From positions 1 through 18,900 of the forward strand of contig DKVL01000118.1 of NCBI GenBank assembly GCA_002491195.1: 18,900 bases of DNA, given 5' to 3'. Below are positions 7,394 through 14,994 of the stretch, one piece after another. The stretch is from Lachnospiraceae bacterium UBA7179. Its GTDB lineage: Bacteria; Bacillota; Clostridia; Lachnospirales; Lachnospiraceae. Position numbers and translations under genes: made by a program. Numbering within the stretch: the stretch's first letter is position 1; every line of letters starts with the position of its first letter. The notes below the pieces were generated by a model, which saw only the letters and a program-made list of their open reading frames with translations, ran no database searches and was not told the origin of the DNA.

Positions 7394-7780
7394 ATGAAAA
7401 CAATAAAAGTAGTAGCAGCAATTATAGTGGATAACAACAAACTTTTTGCCACGCAGCGTGGATATGGCGAGTTCAAAGACGGATGGGAATTTCCTGGCGG
7501 AAAGATTGAGGAAGGAGAAACACCACAGCAGGCACTTAAGCGGGAGATTCGAGAGGAACTTGACACGGAGATCGAAGTGGGGGAGCTGGTGGATACGGTC
7601 GAGTACGATTATCCTGATTTTCATCTGTCCATGAAATGTTTTGCCTGTACAGTCAAGTCCGGCGATCTGGTTTTGAAAGAACATGAATCTGCAAGGTGGT
7701 TGGGAAAGGATGAGCTGCATAGCGTTGACTGGCTTCCGGCGGATATAGGGATATTGGATAGATGTGGGGAACTTTTATAA
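7394..7780 (+). CDS. Nudix hydrolase, MutT-like (deoxy)nucleoside triphosphate pyrophosphohydrolase
   Basis: This 128-residue protein has the Nudix box at 36-58: GKIEEGE, then seven residues, then REIREEL, with Asp57 in place of the usual Gly. Glu51, Glu54 and Glu55 are the metal ligands. The preceding FKDGWEFPGG is typical of MutT/NudG-type enzymes that hydrolyse oxidised or non-canonical (d)NTPs to the monophosphate. Length is normal and the protein looks complete. AGGAG (7378-7382) lies 11 bases before the ATG. It follows the dead toxin by 42 bases and could share its transcript. The exact substrate (8-oxo-dGTP, CTP or others) cannot be told. Confidence 0.85.
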   Translation: MKTIKVVAAIIVDNNKLFATQRGYGEFKDGWEFPGGKIEEGETPQQALKREIREELDTEIEVGELVDTVEYDYPDFHLSMKCFACTVKSGDLVLKEHESARWLGKDELHSVDWLPADIGILDRCGELL

Positions 7781-8209
7781 ACGTGGAGACAAAGCTTTCC
7801 ACAAAGGATTTTTATAAGAATGCTAAAAGTGAAACTCACAAATAGCCAGTTTTATTCTGATACAAGACACCCATATGAGGTATTGAAATGCTGCTCACCT
7901 GATCAATGTCACATACTGTGCCATGAAATGGCCGGGAAACGATTATGTTACAACTTTGATACAATTCTGATACAATCATGATGTATTTTCAGTGTAAAAT
8001 CAATATTATATATGTTTTCGGAGTATCTTAGGAACTGCAAAAAAATAGGTAAGTCAAGATGCGGGCGATATCTTTACAGTTTTTTAGTGGAGGTACTGCG
8101 CGGAAACAGGGAAGATATGTTTATAGGGGGACAATATCTGCCGGATCGGCATAGGATGTGGTCATGGCGGCATGACTGCTGAATAGTAGTCGTATGAGGG
8201 GAGGTTGTT
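7781..8209. other. 429-bp intergenic region upstream of the lipoprotein gene
   Basis: No gene is visible. The region holds the phased direct repeats at 7946-7989, an AT-rich stretch with a possible -10 box TATTAT at 8004-8009, and a long leader of about 190 bases before the GGGGAGG ribosome binding site near 8200. A 16-base string (7943-7958) recurs exactly at 18636-18651. Confidence 0.5.
7946..7989 (+). promoter_or_regulatory. Four 11-bp phased direct repeats, candidate response-regulator site
   Basis: Consecutive 11-bp units start at 7946 (TGTTACAACTT), 7957 (TGATACAATTC), 7968 (TGATACAATCA) and 7979 (TGATGTATTTT). The spacing is one helical turn, as in the tandem sites bound head-to-tail by OmpR/PhoB-type response regulators. 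A possible -10 (TATTAT, 8004-8009) follows without a good -35, as expected for an activated promoter. The regulator is not in the window. The repeats are seen; the role is inferred. Confidence 0.45.
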
Positions 8210-9898
8210 ATGTGCTGTAGGAAAAATTGGTGTGGTATAGTGCTGCTGCTGGGATTATCTTTGACAGCATGCGGAAATCAGATGGACCAAGACAGAGCAG
8301 ATGATTCCGGCGCCGGTATTGAAGCCCGGACAGTGCAAACAGAAGCCTTGGATGATCTGTGGGAACAGGGCGCGGGGTCAGATGTTTTGGGGACGCAGGA
8401 TCTGAAAGTGAATGCTTCGGAAACGCAGGTTTTAGATGCGGAGGGACTGGGAGAAGGTTCGCAGTCGGAGCTTCACACAGACGATACGTCATTTGCGGCG
8501 GAGGTTATCACAGTTTACACGACAGAGAAACCCGAACGTTCCAGTGAGAAGGTTCCGGTAGTGTATACAGATGACCTGTCTCTGCTTGATCTGATGGGAC
8601 AGACGGACTGCAGCTATGCTTATCGCAACGGCGATGTATATTACCGCCAGTATCACAAGGATTCCTACGAGGAAGGTGCGCTGTGGGGAAACTATCAGGC
8701 GACGGCAGGGACAGACAAGGAGATTGTGCGCATCGATGCGGACGGCGAAAGGACTGTGCTCTTTCATGATAAGGGATATGGGGACATCTATCTGATGGGG
8801 GAGCGGTTCTATATGACAGAACTGGTTACAAGGAAAGATGAAGAATGGGAGTGGACATGCACCAATGTGTATTCTGTGGATATGCAGGGGGAGAACCGCA
8901 TAGATTACGGTGAGAACGGATCCATTTGTTTTGTTGACCGGGATAGCAGTAGTATGGTTATGGAATTTTATGTGGAGGATACAGCAAAGAAAGTTTTTAC
9001 CATTTTAAATGCCGCAGACGGCGAGCAGACTGTGCTGCCGCTTGATACAGCTGATTATTGCTGCTTCTGGGACTATCATGATGGATGGTGTTATTTTGAG
9101 GAGGATACTGAGGACGGGCTCTACAGGATCGTGGCGGTTTCATTGAAAGGAGAGCGCAGGGAAATTATCGCGCTGACTTCGCATACTGAAGAGGAATATG
9201 GATATCGTGAGTATATCTGTGATCTGCGCGTCGAGGGGGAGCGGATTTATATTGTGTTTGGCGGTTATGCCGGAAGCGGCAATTTTTACCAGGGCGGCAG
9301 GATACTGACAACAGAGTTAGACGGCTCGGATTATCGCGCGATCGAATGTGTCGAGGACCAGTTTTATGTCCGACAGGAACAGGGAAGGCCGCTGCTCTAT
9401 TATCCGCATCACAGATATGATGACGGAAAGCAGGAGGCCGATATTGAAAATGATTACGAGACTACGGTATGGGATGTCGAGAGAAATATTATTTATCCCT
9501 GTGAGTTCCCAGTTCAGCTTATCAACAGCCTTGATAGACAATTAGCAATCGGGGAACTGGAAAGAATCTCAAATCCAATTTGCGTGTATCAGCGCAGCAC
9601 AGGGGGAACGGATTTTTATGCCCTGCCTGACGATTCCGGCAGCGTTGTCAGGGCGGTCATGCGGATTGACGAGGATATCACACCGCCAGAAGGCATATCA
9701 GTTCCTGGCGGCGAAGCGTATGAGATTGATTATCAGCATCTGTTTTATGTGGATGGTTATCTGTATTTCGAAGCAGAGTTTAATGTGTATGACATGGAGT
9801 ATGCGATCGGCTGGCGCGACGGATATCGCAGGATACAGACGGATGTGTACCGCCGCAGGCTCGCTGACGGTGAGATGGAATTGTTGTACTCATACTAA
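8210..9898 (+). CDS. Large surface lipoprotein, probable beta-propeller (DUF5050-like)
   Basis: The ATG at 8210 follows GGGGAGG at good distance. The 562-residue product has a lipoprotein signal peptide with lipobox LTAC and lipidation at Cys21, then an acidic, low-complexity linker to about residue 110. The rest is a series of strand-rich repeats of the type seen in DUF5050-like propellers: YRNGDVYYRQY, NVYSVDMQGENR, YRIVAVSLKGERREI, RILTTELDGSDYRAIE, FYVDGYLYFEAEF. It should be anchored on the outer face of the membrane. No catalytic motif is visible, so ligand sensing or binding is the safest guess. It stands alone behind its own possible promoter with phased repeats. Its stop codon TAA (9896-9898) lies inside the left end of the inserted 166-bp element, so the original C-terminus may have been longer. 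Confidence 0.8.
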   Translation: MCCRKNWCGIVLLLGLSLTACGNQMDQDRADDSGAGIEARTVQTEALDDLWEQGAGSDVLGTQDLKVNASETQVLDAEGLGEGSQSELHTDDTSFAAEVITVYTTEKPERSSEKVPVVYTDDLSLLDLMGQTDCSYAYRNGDVYYRQYHKDSYEEGALWGNYQATAGTDKEIVRIDADGERTVLFHDKGYGDIYLMGERFYMTELVTRKDEEWEWTCTNVYSVDMQGENRIDYGENGSICFVDRDSSSMVMEFYVEDTAKKVFTILNAADGEQTVLPLDTADYCCFWDYHDGWCYFEEDTEDGLYRIVAVSLKGERREIIALTSHTEEEYGYREYICDLRVEGERIYIVFGGYAGSGNFYQGGRILTTELDGSDYRAIECVEDQFYVRQEQGRPLLYYPHHRYDDGKQEADIENDYETTVWDVERNIIYPCEFPVQLINSLDRQLAIGELERISNPICVYQRSTGGTDFYALPDDSGSVVRAVMRIDEDITPPEGISVPGGEAYEIDYQHLFYVDGYLYFEAEFNVYDMEYAIGWRDGYRRIQTDVYRRRLADGEMELLYSY

Positions 9899-10060
9899 TA
9901 CGCTGTCCGGCCAGAAATAAGACTTGTGAACTGCCTGTTTTGCACCATTGCATCGTTAAAATTTTTAGACAATGCCACCGCATCGCCGTCGGAATTTTGC
10001 CTGGCACTGGCACAAACCATACAGTCCACAAATCTAATTTCTGACTGGATAGAGCACTAG
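9895..10060 (+). mobile_element. MITE-like 166-bp element, copy 2
   Basis: It is the same length as the copy at 2305-2470 and in the same orientation, about 80% identical by hand count. The terminal inverted repeats have diverged (about 24 of 32 positions complementary; left end CTAATACGC, right end GAGCACTAG). The right end and the centre are best kept; the left end is most changed. The left terminus overlaps the lipoprotein stop codon. No coding capacity. This copy appears older or less constrained than copy 1. Confidence 0.7.
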
Positions 10061-10075
10061 ATGGGGGATTTGAAT

Positions 10076-10113
10076 AAACAGGAAGATTTATCAAATCAAT
10101 ACTTGGGTAAATT
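10076..10113 (+). repeat. 38-bp repeat related to the operon-end terminator
   Basis: The stretch beginning AAACAGGAAGATTTATCAA matches 18590-18627 at 32 of 38 positions. At 18590 the same sequence forms most of a strong terminator hairpin; here the right arm (TTTTCCTGTTT) is missing, so no stable hairpin forms. It looks like a partial or decayed copy of a dispersed terminator-like repeat. Confidence 0.45.
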
Positions 10114-10139
10114 GAGCAGTAAAACGAGAGCATCTATAC

Positions 10140-10190
10140 AAAACTGGAGCAAATCTGTATGATGGAAACAGATCTGCCTCAGTTTTTTTT
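10140..10190. terminator. Bidirectional intrinsic terminator for araC (and plus-strand transcripts)
   Basis: The arms 10140-10158 and 10168-10186 pair at 16 of 19 positions with a 9-base loop. On the plus strand the right arm ends in eight Ts (10183-10190); on the minus strand AAAACTG at 10140 gives four Ts. The right arm overlaps the araC stop codon (complement 10179-10181). It should end araC transcription and block read-through from the left. Confidence 0.75.
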
Positions 10191-11066
10191 CTGCAGTTCC
10201 TGCTGGCCGTGCTTGCATTCATTTCTGTACTGAATAGGCGTTTTCCCCGTCGCTTTTTTAAATGCCTGGGAAAAATAGGATTGCGAGGAAAAACCCAGAC
10301 TGGTCGCAATCTGCGAAATGGAATGCGATGTGGAACTAAGCAGGGATTTCCCTTCCTCGATCCTCTTCTGCAGAAGATACGTGATGGGGGAGACGCCCAT
10401 ATATTTTGTGAAAGCATGCCCGATATAGTATTTGTTCATATGTGAGAAGGATGCCAGCGTATCGAGCGTGATGTTCTCCGCATAGTTTGCGTCCAGATAA
10501 TTTTTTATCTGCGCACACTCCCTGTTTAAGAGGATATTGCTGCTCTGGATGATGGACAGATTGTTGTTTCGAAGCATACACAGCAAGATCACTTCCAACA
10601 GATTCTGACAGACTGCTTCGTAGTTCTCTTCTTTCTTGGTAATCTCCTCCAGCATAATATTCAGATAGGCATACACATATGAATTGTGTGTATTATATTT
10701 GTACACATCGCCTGATGCCGTCTGCATCAGCATCCTGTCCTGTGCGGAAGCGATCTGCTCAAACGAAAATGCCAGCCCGTCGATTCCCAGTACGATGTAT
10801 TCAAGGGGCGTCGTGTATAATGACTTCTCAGTATGCTGCACATGCGGATTGATGATAACCATATCGTTTTTGCCCACCGAAAACTCCATTCCCTCCGCAA
10901 TGAACGTGCCGCTGCCATGTACAACATAAAACAATTCGCTGAACGGGTGGGTATGCAGGATACTCTGCCAGTCCCCCTCATATTTTGACGTTGAGACATA
11001 CAGCAGTTTTACTCCGTCAAAACCGGAAGGTTTGTTGTTGTCAATGCAGTGCCTGGTGTTTCCCAT
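10179..11066 (-). CDS. AraC-family transcriptional regulator of the galacto-N-biose locus
   Basis: This is a 295-residue protein starting MGNTRHCIDNNKPSG at the ATG complement of 11064-11066, with GAGGAGGAG six bases upstream; the frame is open further upstream but that part is leader. The N-terminal cupin sensor domain shows HTHPFSELFYVVHGSGTF (His38, His40, Glu44) and MVIINPHVQHTEKS. The C-terminal 100 residues hold two helix-turn-helix motifs: ITLDTLASFSHMNKYYIGHAF, and the AraC signature GFSSQSYFSQAFKKATGKTP. Divergent to a sugar transport and phosphorylase operon, it most likely activates that operon on binding a sugar related to galacto-N-biose or lacto-N-biose. The inducer is inferred from context only. 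Confidence 0.9.
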   Translation of the reverse strand: MGNTRHCIDNNKPSGFDGVKLLYVSTSKYEGDWQSILHTHPFSELFYVVHGSGTFIAEGMEFSVGKNDMVIINPHVQHTEKSLYTTPLEYIVLGIDGLAFSFEQIASAQDRMLMQTASGDVYKYNTHNSYVYAYLNIMLEEITKKEENYEAVCQNLLEVILLCMLRNNNLSIIQSSNILLNRECAQIKNYLDANYAENITLDTLASFSHMNKYYIGHAFTKYMGVSPITYLLQKRIEEGKSLLSSTSHSISQIATSLGFSSQSYFSQAFKKATGKTPIQYRNECKHGQQELQKKN

Positions 11067-11084
11067 GACCTCTCCTCCTCGACA

Positions 11085-11147
11085 GTTACAATTCACACCT
11101 ATACCAGTTATTACCAGATTACAATTTATTGAGGTGTGAATTATAAC
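11085..11147. repeat. 16-bp inverted repeat in the araC promoter and leader
   Basis: GTTACAATTCACACCT (11085-11100) and AGGTGTGAATTATAAC (11132-11147) are complementary at 15 of 16 positions, separated by 31 bases. The left arm with its flank (complement of 11085-11123) recurs at 18741-18780, so this is part of a dispersed repeat. In the araC transcript the left arm falls in the 5' leader. It could be an operator, an RNA hairpin or an inserted element. Confidence 0.55.
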
Positions 11148-11148
11148 A
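11140..11148 (-). promoter_or_regulatory. Candidate extended -10 promoter of araC
   Basis: Read on the minus strand the sequence is TGTTATAAT, a perfect -10 with the extended TG. No good -35 is visible. The start of transcription would lie near 11133, giving a leader of about 65 bases before the araC ATG. The -10 lies within the right arm of the inverted repeat. Confidence 0.4.
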
Positions 11149-11222
11149 GATTTTGGCGCATGATTCCCACTGTTTTGGTGGACAGCTGAACAGTAACCCT
11201 CGATACAATGAGTATAGCGCAC

Positions 11223-11505
11223 ACAGTTCCTAAGATAAAGAATATCAAAATTTAGATATTTTGTCTATATTCTTTTCTCTTCCAAAATATCTAAAATATT
11301 TTTTTGTGCTGGATTTATGAGATTAGTATAGCTGAAAACGTGTATTATTTTCTTTTTACGGATAAAATGCGAACAATATGTACACGAAATATTAGATATA
11401 AATATTAATTATATCTATTTTGCACAACATATTGAGCGTATTTTATGCAATTTTAAAGATATTTGCATAAAAGCAAGATCTCTAAAATATCGAGCAACAA
11501 TCGGA
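11223..11505. promoter_or_regulatory. AT-rich divergent control region with repeated TCTAAAATAT motifs
   Basis: No gene is visible. TTTAGATATTTTG (11251-11263) is perfectly inverted at 11283-11295. TCTAAAATAT occurs exactly at 11290-11299 and 11481-11490, the second copy 15 bases upstream of the candidate -35 of the ABC operon. These direct and inverted copies are reasonable operator candidates for the divergent AraC regulator, though in such AT-rich DNA chance matches are possible. Confidence 0.4.
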
Positions 11506-11534
11506 TTGAATGGAAGTCTTGTTTTCTTTATACT
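11506..11534 (+). promoter_or_regulatory. Candidate promoter of the ABC transporter/phosphorylase operon
   Basis: TTGAAT (11506-11511), a 17-base spacer and TATACT (11529-11534) match the sigma-A consensus at four and five of six positions. Transcription would start near 11541, leaving a leader of about 143 bases before the binding-protein ATG, in which I see no recognised riboswitch. Confidence 0.55.
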
Positions 11535-11683
11535 TAAATCATACTAAAAATCACTTACGGTAAATGGCAAAGCAATAGCACGCATACCGTTACCAATGTA
11601 TCGCCCGGAATTTCTGTACATGATTTTCAAACAAGGATACAGGAATCTCCCAGGCCATACACCTTAAAAGGGAGGGACTATTT

Positions 11684-13123
11684 ATGAAATTGAAAAAAGT
11701 TGTTTCATCATTACTTGTAGCTGTCATGGCTGCATCACTTTTCACCGGATGCGGCGGTTCAAGCGATACCCCGGCAGCAGACAGCACACCGGCAGATAAT
11801 TCCGCGGCAAACAGCACGGCTGATACGGCGCCGGCGGATACCCCGGCAGACAGTACGGATCACAAGGACAACACAGACAGCACACCGACATATGAGGAGC
11901 AGACATTGCGGGTAGCTGCTTTTGAGGGCGGATACGGCGCTGACATGTGGTCCGAGGTAGTTGCGGCTTTTGAGGCTTCCCATCCTGGCGTGACCGTGGA
12001 GCTGACGATCGACAAGAAATTGGAGGATGTCATCAGCCCGGCGATGAAAGCAGGAGATTATCCAGATGTAGTACATCTTGCAACCGGACGGGAAGCAGCT
12101 CTGACAGAGACATTGACAAAAGAAAAAGCACTTCTGCCGTTGACAGACGTTCTTGAAATGACCGTTCCAGGCGAAAGTGTAAAAGTAAAGGATAAGATCA
12201 TTCCTGGTTTTCTCGACACACTGGCAACCAATCCTTACGGCGATGGTGTAACTTACTATGCACCGATGTTCTACAGCCCCTGCGGACTGTTTTACAATGC
12301 AGGACTTTTCAAGGAAAAAGGCTGGAATGTGCCCACAACATGGGAAGAGATGTGGGAGCTCGGTGACAAGGCTGCAGAGGAAGGCATCGCACTGTTCACT
12401 TATCCTACAACAGGATATTTTGACGCATTTACATACGCGGCACTGGCTTCGGCTGGCGGCTCTGACTTCTTTAACAGCTGCATGACTTACGAGGACGGCA
12501 TCTGGGAAAGCGACAACGCGACCAAGGTATTTGAACTGGTCGGACAGCTCGCAAAATACACGGAGGGCACGACAGTAGCCAACGCGAACAATGATAATTT
12601 TACCAAGAACCAGCAGCTCATCCTTGACAACAAGGCAATTTTCTGCCCGAACGGCACATGGCTTCCGGGTGAGATGGCGGATGCCCCGAGAGCTGACGGT
12701 TTTGAGTGGGGATTCATGGCGATTCCTGCAGTGAATGCCGGCGGTTCTGGATGTTCTTTCTGCTGGTTTGAGCAGATGTGGATCCCTGCAGCAGCCCAGA
12801 ATCAGGATATGGCAAAAGAATTTGTGGCATATATGTACTCGGACGAGGCAGCTGCAATCTTTGCAAAATCTACTGCGATCCAGCCAATCACAGGTGTGAG
12901 CGATTCCCTTGAGGGCGATAACAAGATGTTCTACAGCATCTACGACAACGGTGCAACCGCTGTCATGGGCGGATTTGCGACAACTGCACCCGTAGAAGGT
13001 GTCAATATGCTCGACACGCTGTGCGGAACAGTCAACAGCATTGTGAGCGGTGACAAGACCGTTGCGGAATGGCAGGCGGCTGTGGAGGAAGCAAGCGACA
13101 AATTGAGAGCAGCAATGGAATAG
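11684..13123 (+). CDS. Sugar ABC transporter substrate-binding lipoprotein
   Basis: The ATG at 11684 has GGAGGG seven bases upstream. The 479-residue protein has a lipoprotein signal with lipobox FTGC and lipidation at Cys23, then a linker of about 45 residues made almost only of Ala, Asp, Thr, Ser and Pro, then a family 1 (MalE-type) solute-binding fold: LRVAAFEGGYGADMWSEVVAAFE, GDYPDVVHLATGRE, YYAPMFYSPCGLFYNAGLF, FCPNGTWLPGE, AKEFVAYMYSDEAAAIFAKS. It delivers a sugar to the two permeases downstream. The phosphorylase and kinase in the same operon make galacto-N-biose or lacto-N-biose the likely ligand; this is inference. Several lysine-rich stretches and near-normal length suggest no damage. 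A terminator-like hairpin follows, so this gene is probably expressed above the rest. Confidence 0.9.
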   Translation: MKLKKVVSSLLVAVMAASLFTGCGGSSDTPAADSTPADNSAANSTADTAPADTPADSTDHKDNTDSTPTYEEQTLRVAAFEGGYGADMWSEVVAAFEASHPGVTVELTIDKKLEDVISPAMKAGDYPDVVHLATGREAALTETLTKEKALLPLTDVLEMTVPGESVKVKDKIIPGFLDTLATNPYGDGVTYYAPMFYSPCGLFYNAGLFKEKGWNVPTTWEEMWELGDKAAEEGIALFTYPTTGYFDAFTYAALASAGGSDFFNSCMTYEDGIWESDNATKVFELVGQLAKYTEGTTVANANNDNFTKNQQLILDNKAIFCPNGTWLPGEMADAPRADGFEWGFMAIPAVNAGGSGCSFCWFEQMWIPAAAQNQDMAKEFVAYMYSDEAAAIFAKSTAIQPITGVSDSLEGDNKMFYSIYDNGATAVMGGFATTAPVEGVNMLDTLCGTVNSIVSGDKTVAEWQAAVEEASDKLRAAME

Positions 13124-13133
13124 GTTTTAGGAG

Positions 13134-13166
13134 CGCTCCGAAGGTTTCTGCCTTTGGGGCGTTTTT
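13134..13166 (+). terminator. Intercistronic terminator-like hairpin after the binding protein
   Basis: CGCTCCGAAGG (13134-13144) pairs with CCTTTGGGGCG (13151-13161) over 11 bp including two G-U pairs, with a 6-base loop and five Ts (13162-13166). The permease start is only 22 bases further on. Partial termination here would give more binding protein than permease, a common arrangement in sugar ABC operons; it would also protect the upstream mRNA 3' end. Confidence 0.75.
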
Positions 13167-13187
13167 CACATAAACGGAGGTGTGAAT

Positions 13188-14081
13188 GTGAAAAAGAGCA
13201 AAGAACGATCTGTTTTCATAACCATATGTGTAGCGCCGGCAGTCATACTGTTTATTATCTTCATGATGATTCCCACGTTCAACGTCTTTAAAATGTCGCT
13301 GTACAAATGGGGTGGCTACTCCAACAACAAACAGTTTGTCGGACTGAACAATTTTAAGATTTTGATGGAAGATACCAACTTCTTCCGGTCTTTTCAGAAC
13401 ACCGTTCTGCTGATCGTCTGTGTGACGATCGTGACGATGGCGCTCTCGCTGATATTTGCGGCGATCCTGTCCCGCGAAAAGATCAAGGGCCAGAATTTCT
13501 TCCGCATCATATTTTATATCCCGAACATCTTGTCCGTAGTTGTCATCTCAGCGATCTTTTCGGCGATCTACGACCCGAACAATGGACTGTTAAACAGTAT
13601 CATTGGCATTTTCCGGGACAGCGGCGAGACGCCGATCCTCTGGCTCGGAGATCAGAAGCTGGTGATCTATAGCCTTGTGATTGCCATGATCTGGCAGGCG
13701 ATTGGCTATTACATGGTTATGTATATGGCAAGTATGGCAAGCGTGCCGGAGAGTCTGTACGAATCCGCAAATCTGGAAGGCGCCGGGAAAGTACATCAGT
13801 TTTTTTCTATCACGCTGCCGCTGATCTGGACCAATGTGAGGACGACACTGACCTTTTTTGTCATCAGTTCCATCAACTTAAGCTTTTTGATCGTCAAGGC
13901 ATTGACAAACGGCGGGCCTGACGGTGCAACGGAGGTATTCTTAAGCTATATGTACAAACAGGCTTACACCAACTCATCTTATGGCTACGGCATGGCGATC
14001 GGTGTTGTTGTGTTTCTTTTCTCTTTTGGACTGTCGGCGCTGATCAATTTTGCCACCAAGAGAGAACCTTTGGAATTTTAG
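13188..14081 (+). CDS. Sugar ABC transporter permease, MalF-like
   Basis: The 297-residue membrane protein begins with GTG at 13188 (MKKSKERSVFITIC). GGAGG at 13176-13180 is seven bases away, while another GTG at 13182 is too close. About six membrane spans are visible, and the cytoplasmic EAA loop that docks the ATPase lies at about 188-216 (SVPESLYESANLEGAG...ITLPLIW). It forms the translocation channel with the next gene, whose start is 15 bases downstream. No ATPase is encoded in the operon; such transporters usually share an MsmK-like ATPase made elsewhere. Confidence 0.9.
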   Translation: MKKSKERSVFITICVAPAVILFIIFMMIPTFNVFKMSLYKWGGYSNNKQFVGLNNFKILMEDTNFFRSFQNTVLLIVCVTIVTMALSLIFAAILSREKIKGQNFFRIIFYIPNILSVVVISAIFSAIYDPNNGLLNSIIGIFRDSGETPILWLGDQKLVIYSLVIAMIWQAIGYYMVMYMASMASVPESLYESANLEGAGKVHQFFSITLPLIWTNVRTTLTFFVISSINLSFLIVKALTNGGPDGATEVFLSYMYKQAYTNSSYGYGMAIGVVVFLFSFGLSALINFATKREPLEF

Positions 14082-14096
14082 GGGAGGGAGACATCT

Positions 14097-14978
14097 ATGC
14101 AGGAAAAAAAGGAGCTGAATTTCAGCAAGCTGTATAAAATTTTTATATATGTTGCCCTGCTGGCGCTTGCCATCAGCATTGTGGTTCCGGTCGGCTGGGT
14201 GTTTCTGGCATCCATCAAGGAGAACTCTGAATTTTATGGAAATCCATGGGCGCTGCCCAAGGGCATCTATTTTCAGAACTTTATCGACGCCTTCGAGAAG
14301 GCAAAGATGGGCGAGTACTTCATGAACTCCGTATTTGTGACTGTGCTGGCGCTTGTCATACTGCTCGTCGTGGCGCTTCCGGCCGCCTATGTGCTTGCGC
14401 GCTACCGTTTCTTTGGGAGCAAGGTCATCAATATCCTGTTTATGGGCGGACTGTTCATCAATGTAAACTATATCGTTGTTCCGATCTTTCTGATGTTTGT
14501 TGATGCCGACAAATTTCTGAGGAATATTACAGGAAACGGATTTTTCCTGAACAACCTCTTTGTCGTGGCGCTGGTGTATGCCGCCACTGCTCTGCCCTTT
14601 ACGATCTATCTGCTCTCAGGATTCTTCGTCACGATACCGAGGGACTACGAGGAGGCCGCCTACATGGACGGGAGCAGCTACTTCCGGACTATGGTCCAGA
14701 TCATGATGCCCATGGCCCTGCCAAGCATCATCACTGTGATTCTGTTCAACTTCCTGTCTTTCTGGAATGAGTACATCATCTCGATGACATTGCTCACAAG
14801 GGGCTCCAAAACGCTTCCGGTGGGACTGATGCAGCTGATGCAGGCACAGAAGGCAGCTGCAAACTATGGGCAGCTCTACGCAGGTCTTGTCATCGTCATG
14901 CTGCCGACACTGATCCTGTACATTATGGTTCAAAAGAAGCTGACACAGGGCATGAGCCTTGGCGGCCTAAAAGGATAA
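14097..14978 (+). CDS. Sugar ABC transporter permease, MalG-like
   Basis: The 293-residue membrane protein starts at the ATG at 14097 behind GGGGAGGGAG. Six spans are visible, with the EAA loop at about 182-210 (RDYEEAAYMDGSSYFRT...MPMALP) and the MalG-like C-terminus VQKKLTQGMSLGGLKG. It is the second half of the channel formed with the preceding permease. It ends 16 bases before the start of a small membrane protein gene. Confidence 0.92.
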   Translation: MQEKKELNFSKLYKIFIYVALLALAISIVVPVGWVFLASIKENSEFYGNPWALPKGIYFQNFIDAFEKAKMGEYFMNSVFVTVLALVILLVVALPAAYVLARYRFFGSKVINILFMGGLFINVNYIVVPIFLMFVDADKFLRNITGNGFFLNNLFVVALVYAATALPFTIYLLSGFFVTIPRDYEEAAYMDGSSYFRTMVQIMMPMALPSIITVILFNFLSFWNEYIISMTLLTRGSKTLPVGLMQLMQAQKAAANYGQLYAGLVIVMLPTLILYIMVQKKLTQGMSLGGLKG

Positions 14979-14994
14979 TGAGGGAGGTATGGAT

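Noticed and set aside
7783..7810. Terminator after the Nudix gene (GTGGA...TCCAC with a later T-run)
   Set aside because: The stem is only five pairs and the T-run lies seven bases away, so it is too weak to call.
7946..7989. CRISPR-like or tandem-repeat array
   Set aside because: The units are 11 bp with no spacers and only four copies; phased protein-binding sites fit better.
11067..11222. Longer N-terminus for the AraC regulator
   Set aside because: The frame is open, but the strong ribosome binding site lies at 11072-11080, directly before the ATG at 11066, and the extra residues would cover the repeat and candidate promoter.
11541..11683. Riboswitch in the leader of the ABC operon
   Set aside because: The leader is long enough, but I see no known riboswitch core and no terminator/antiterminator pair.
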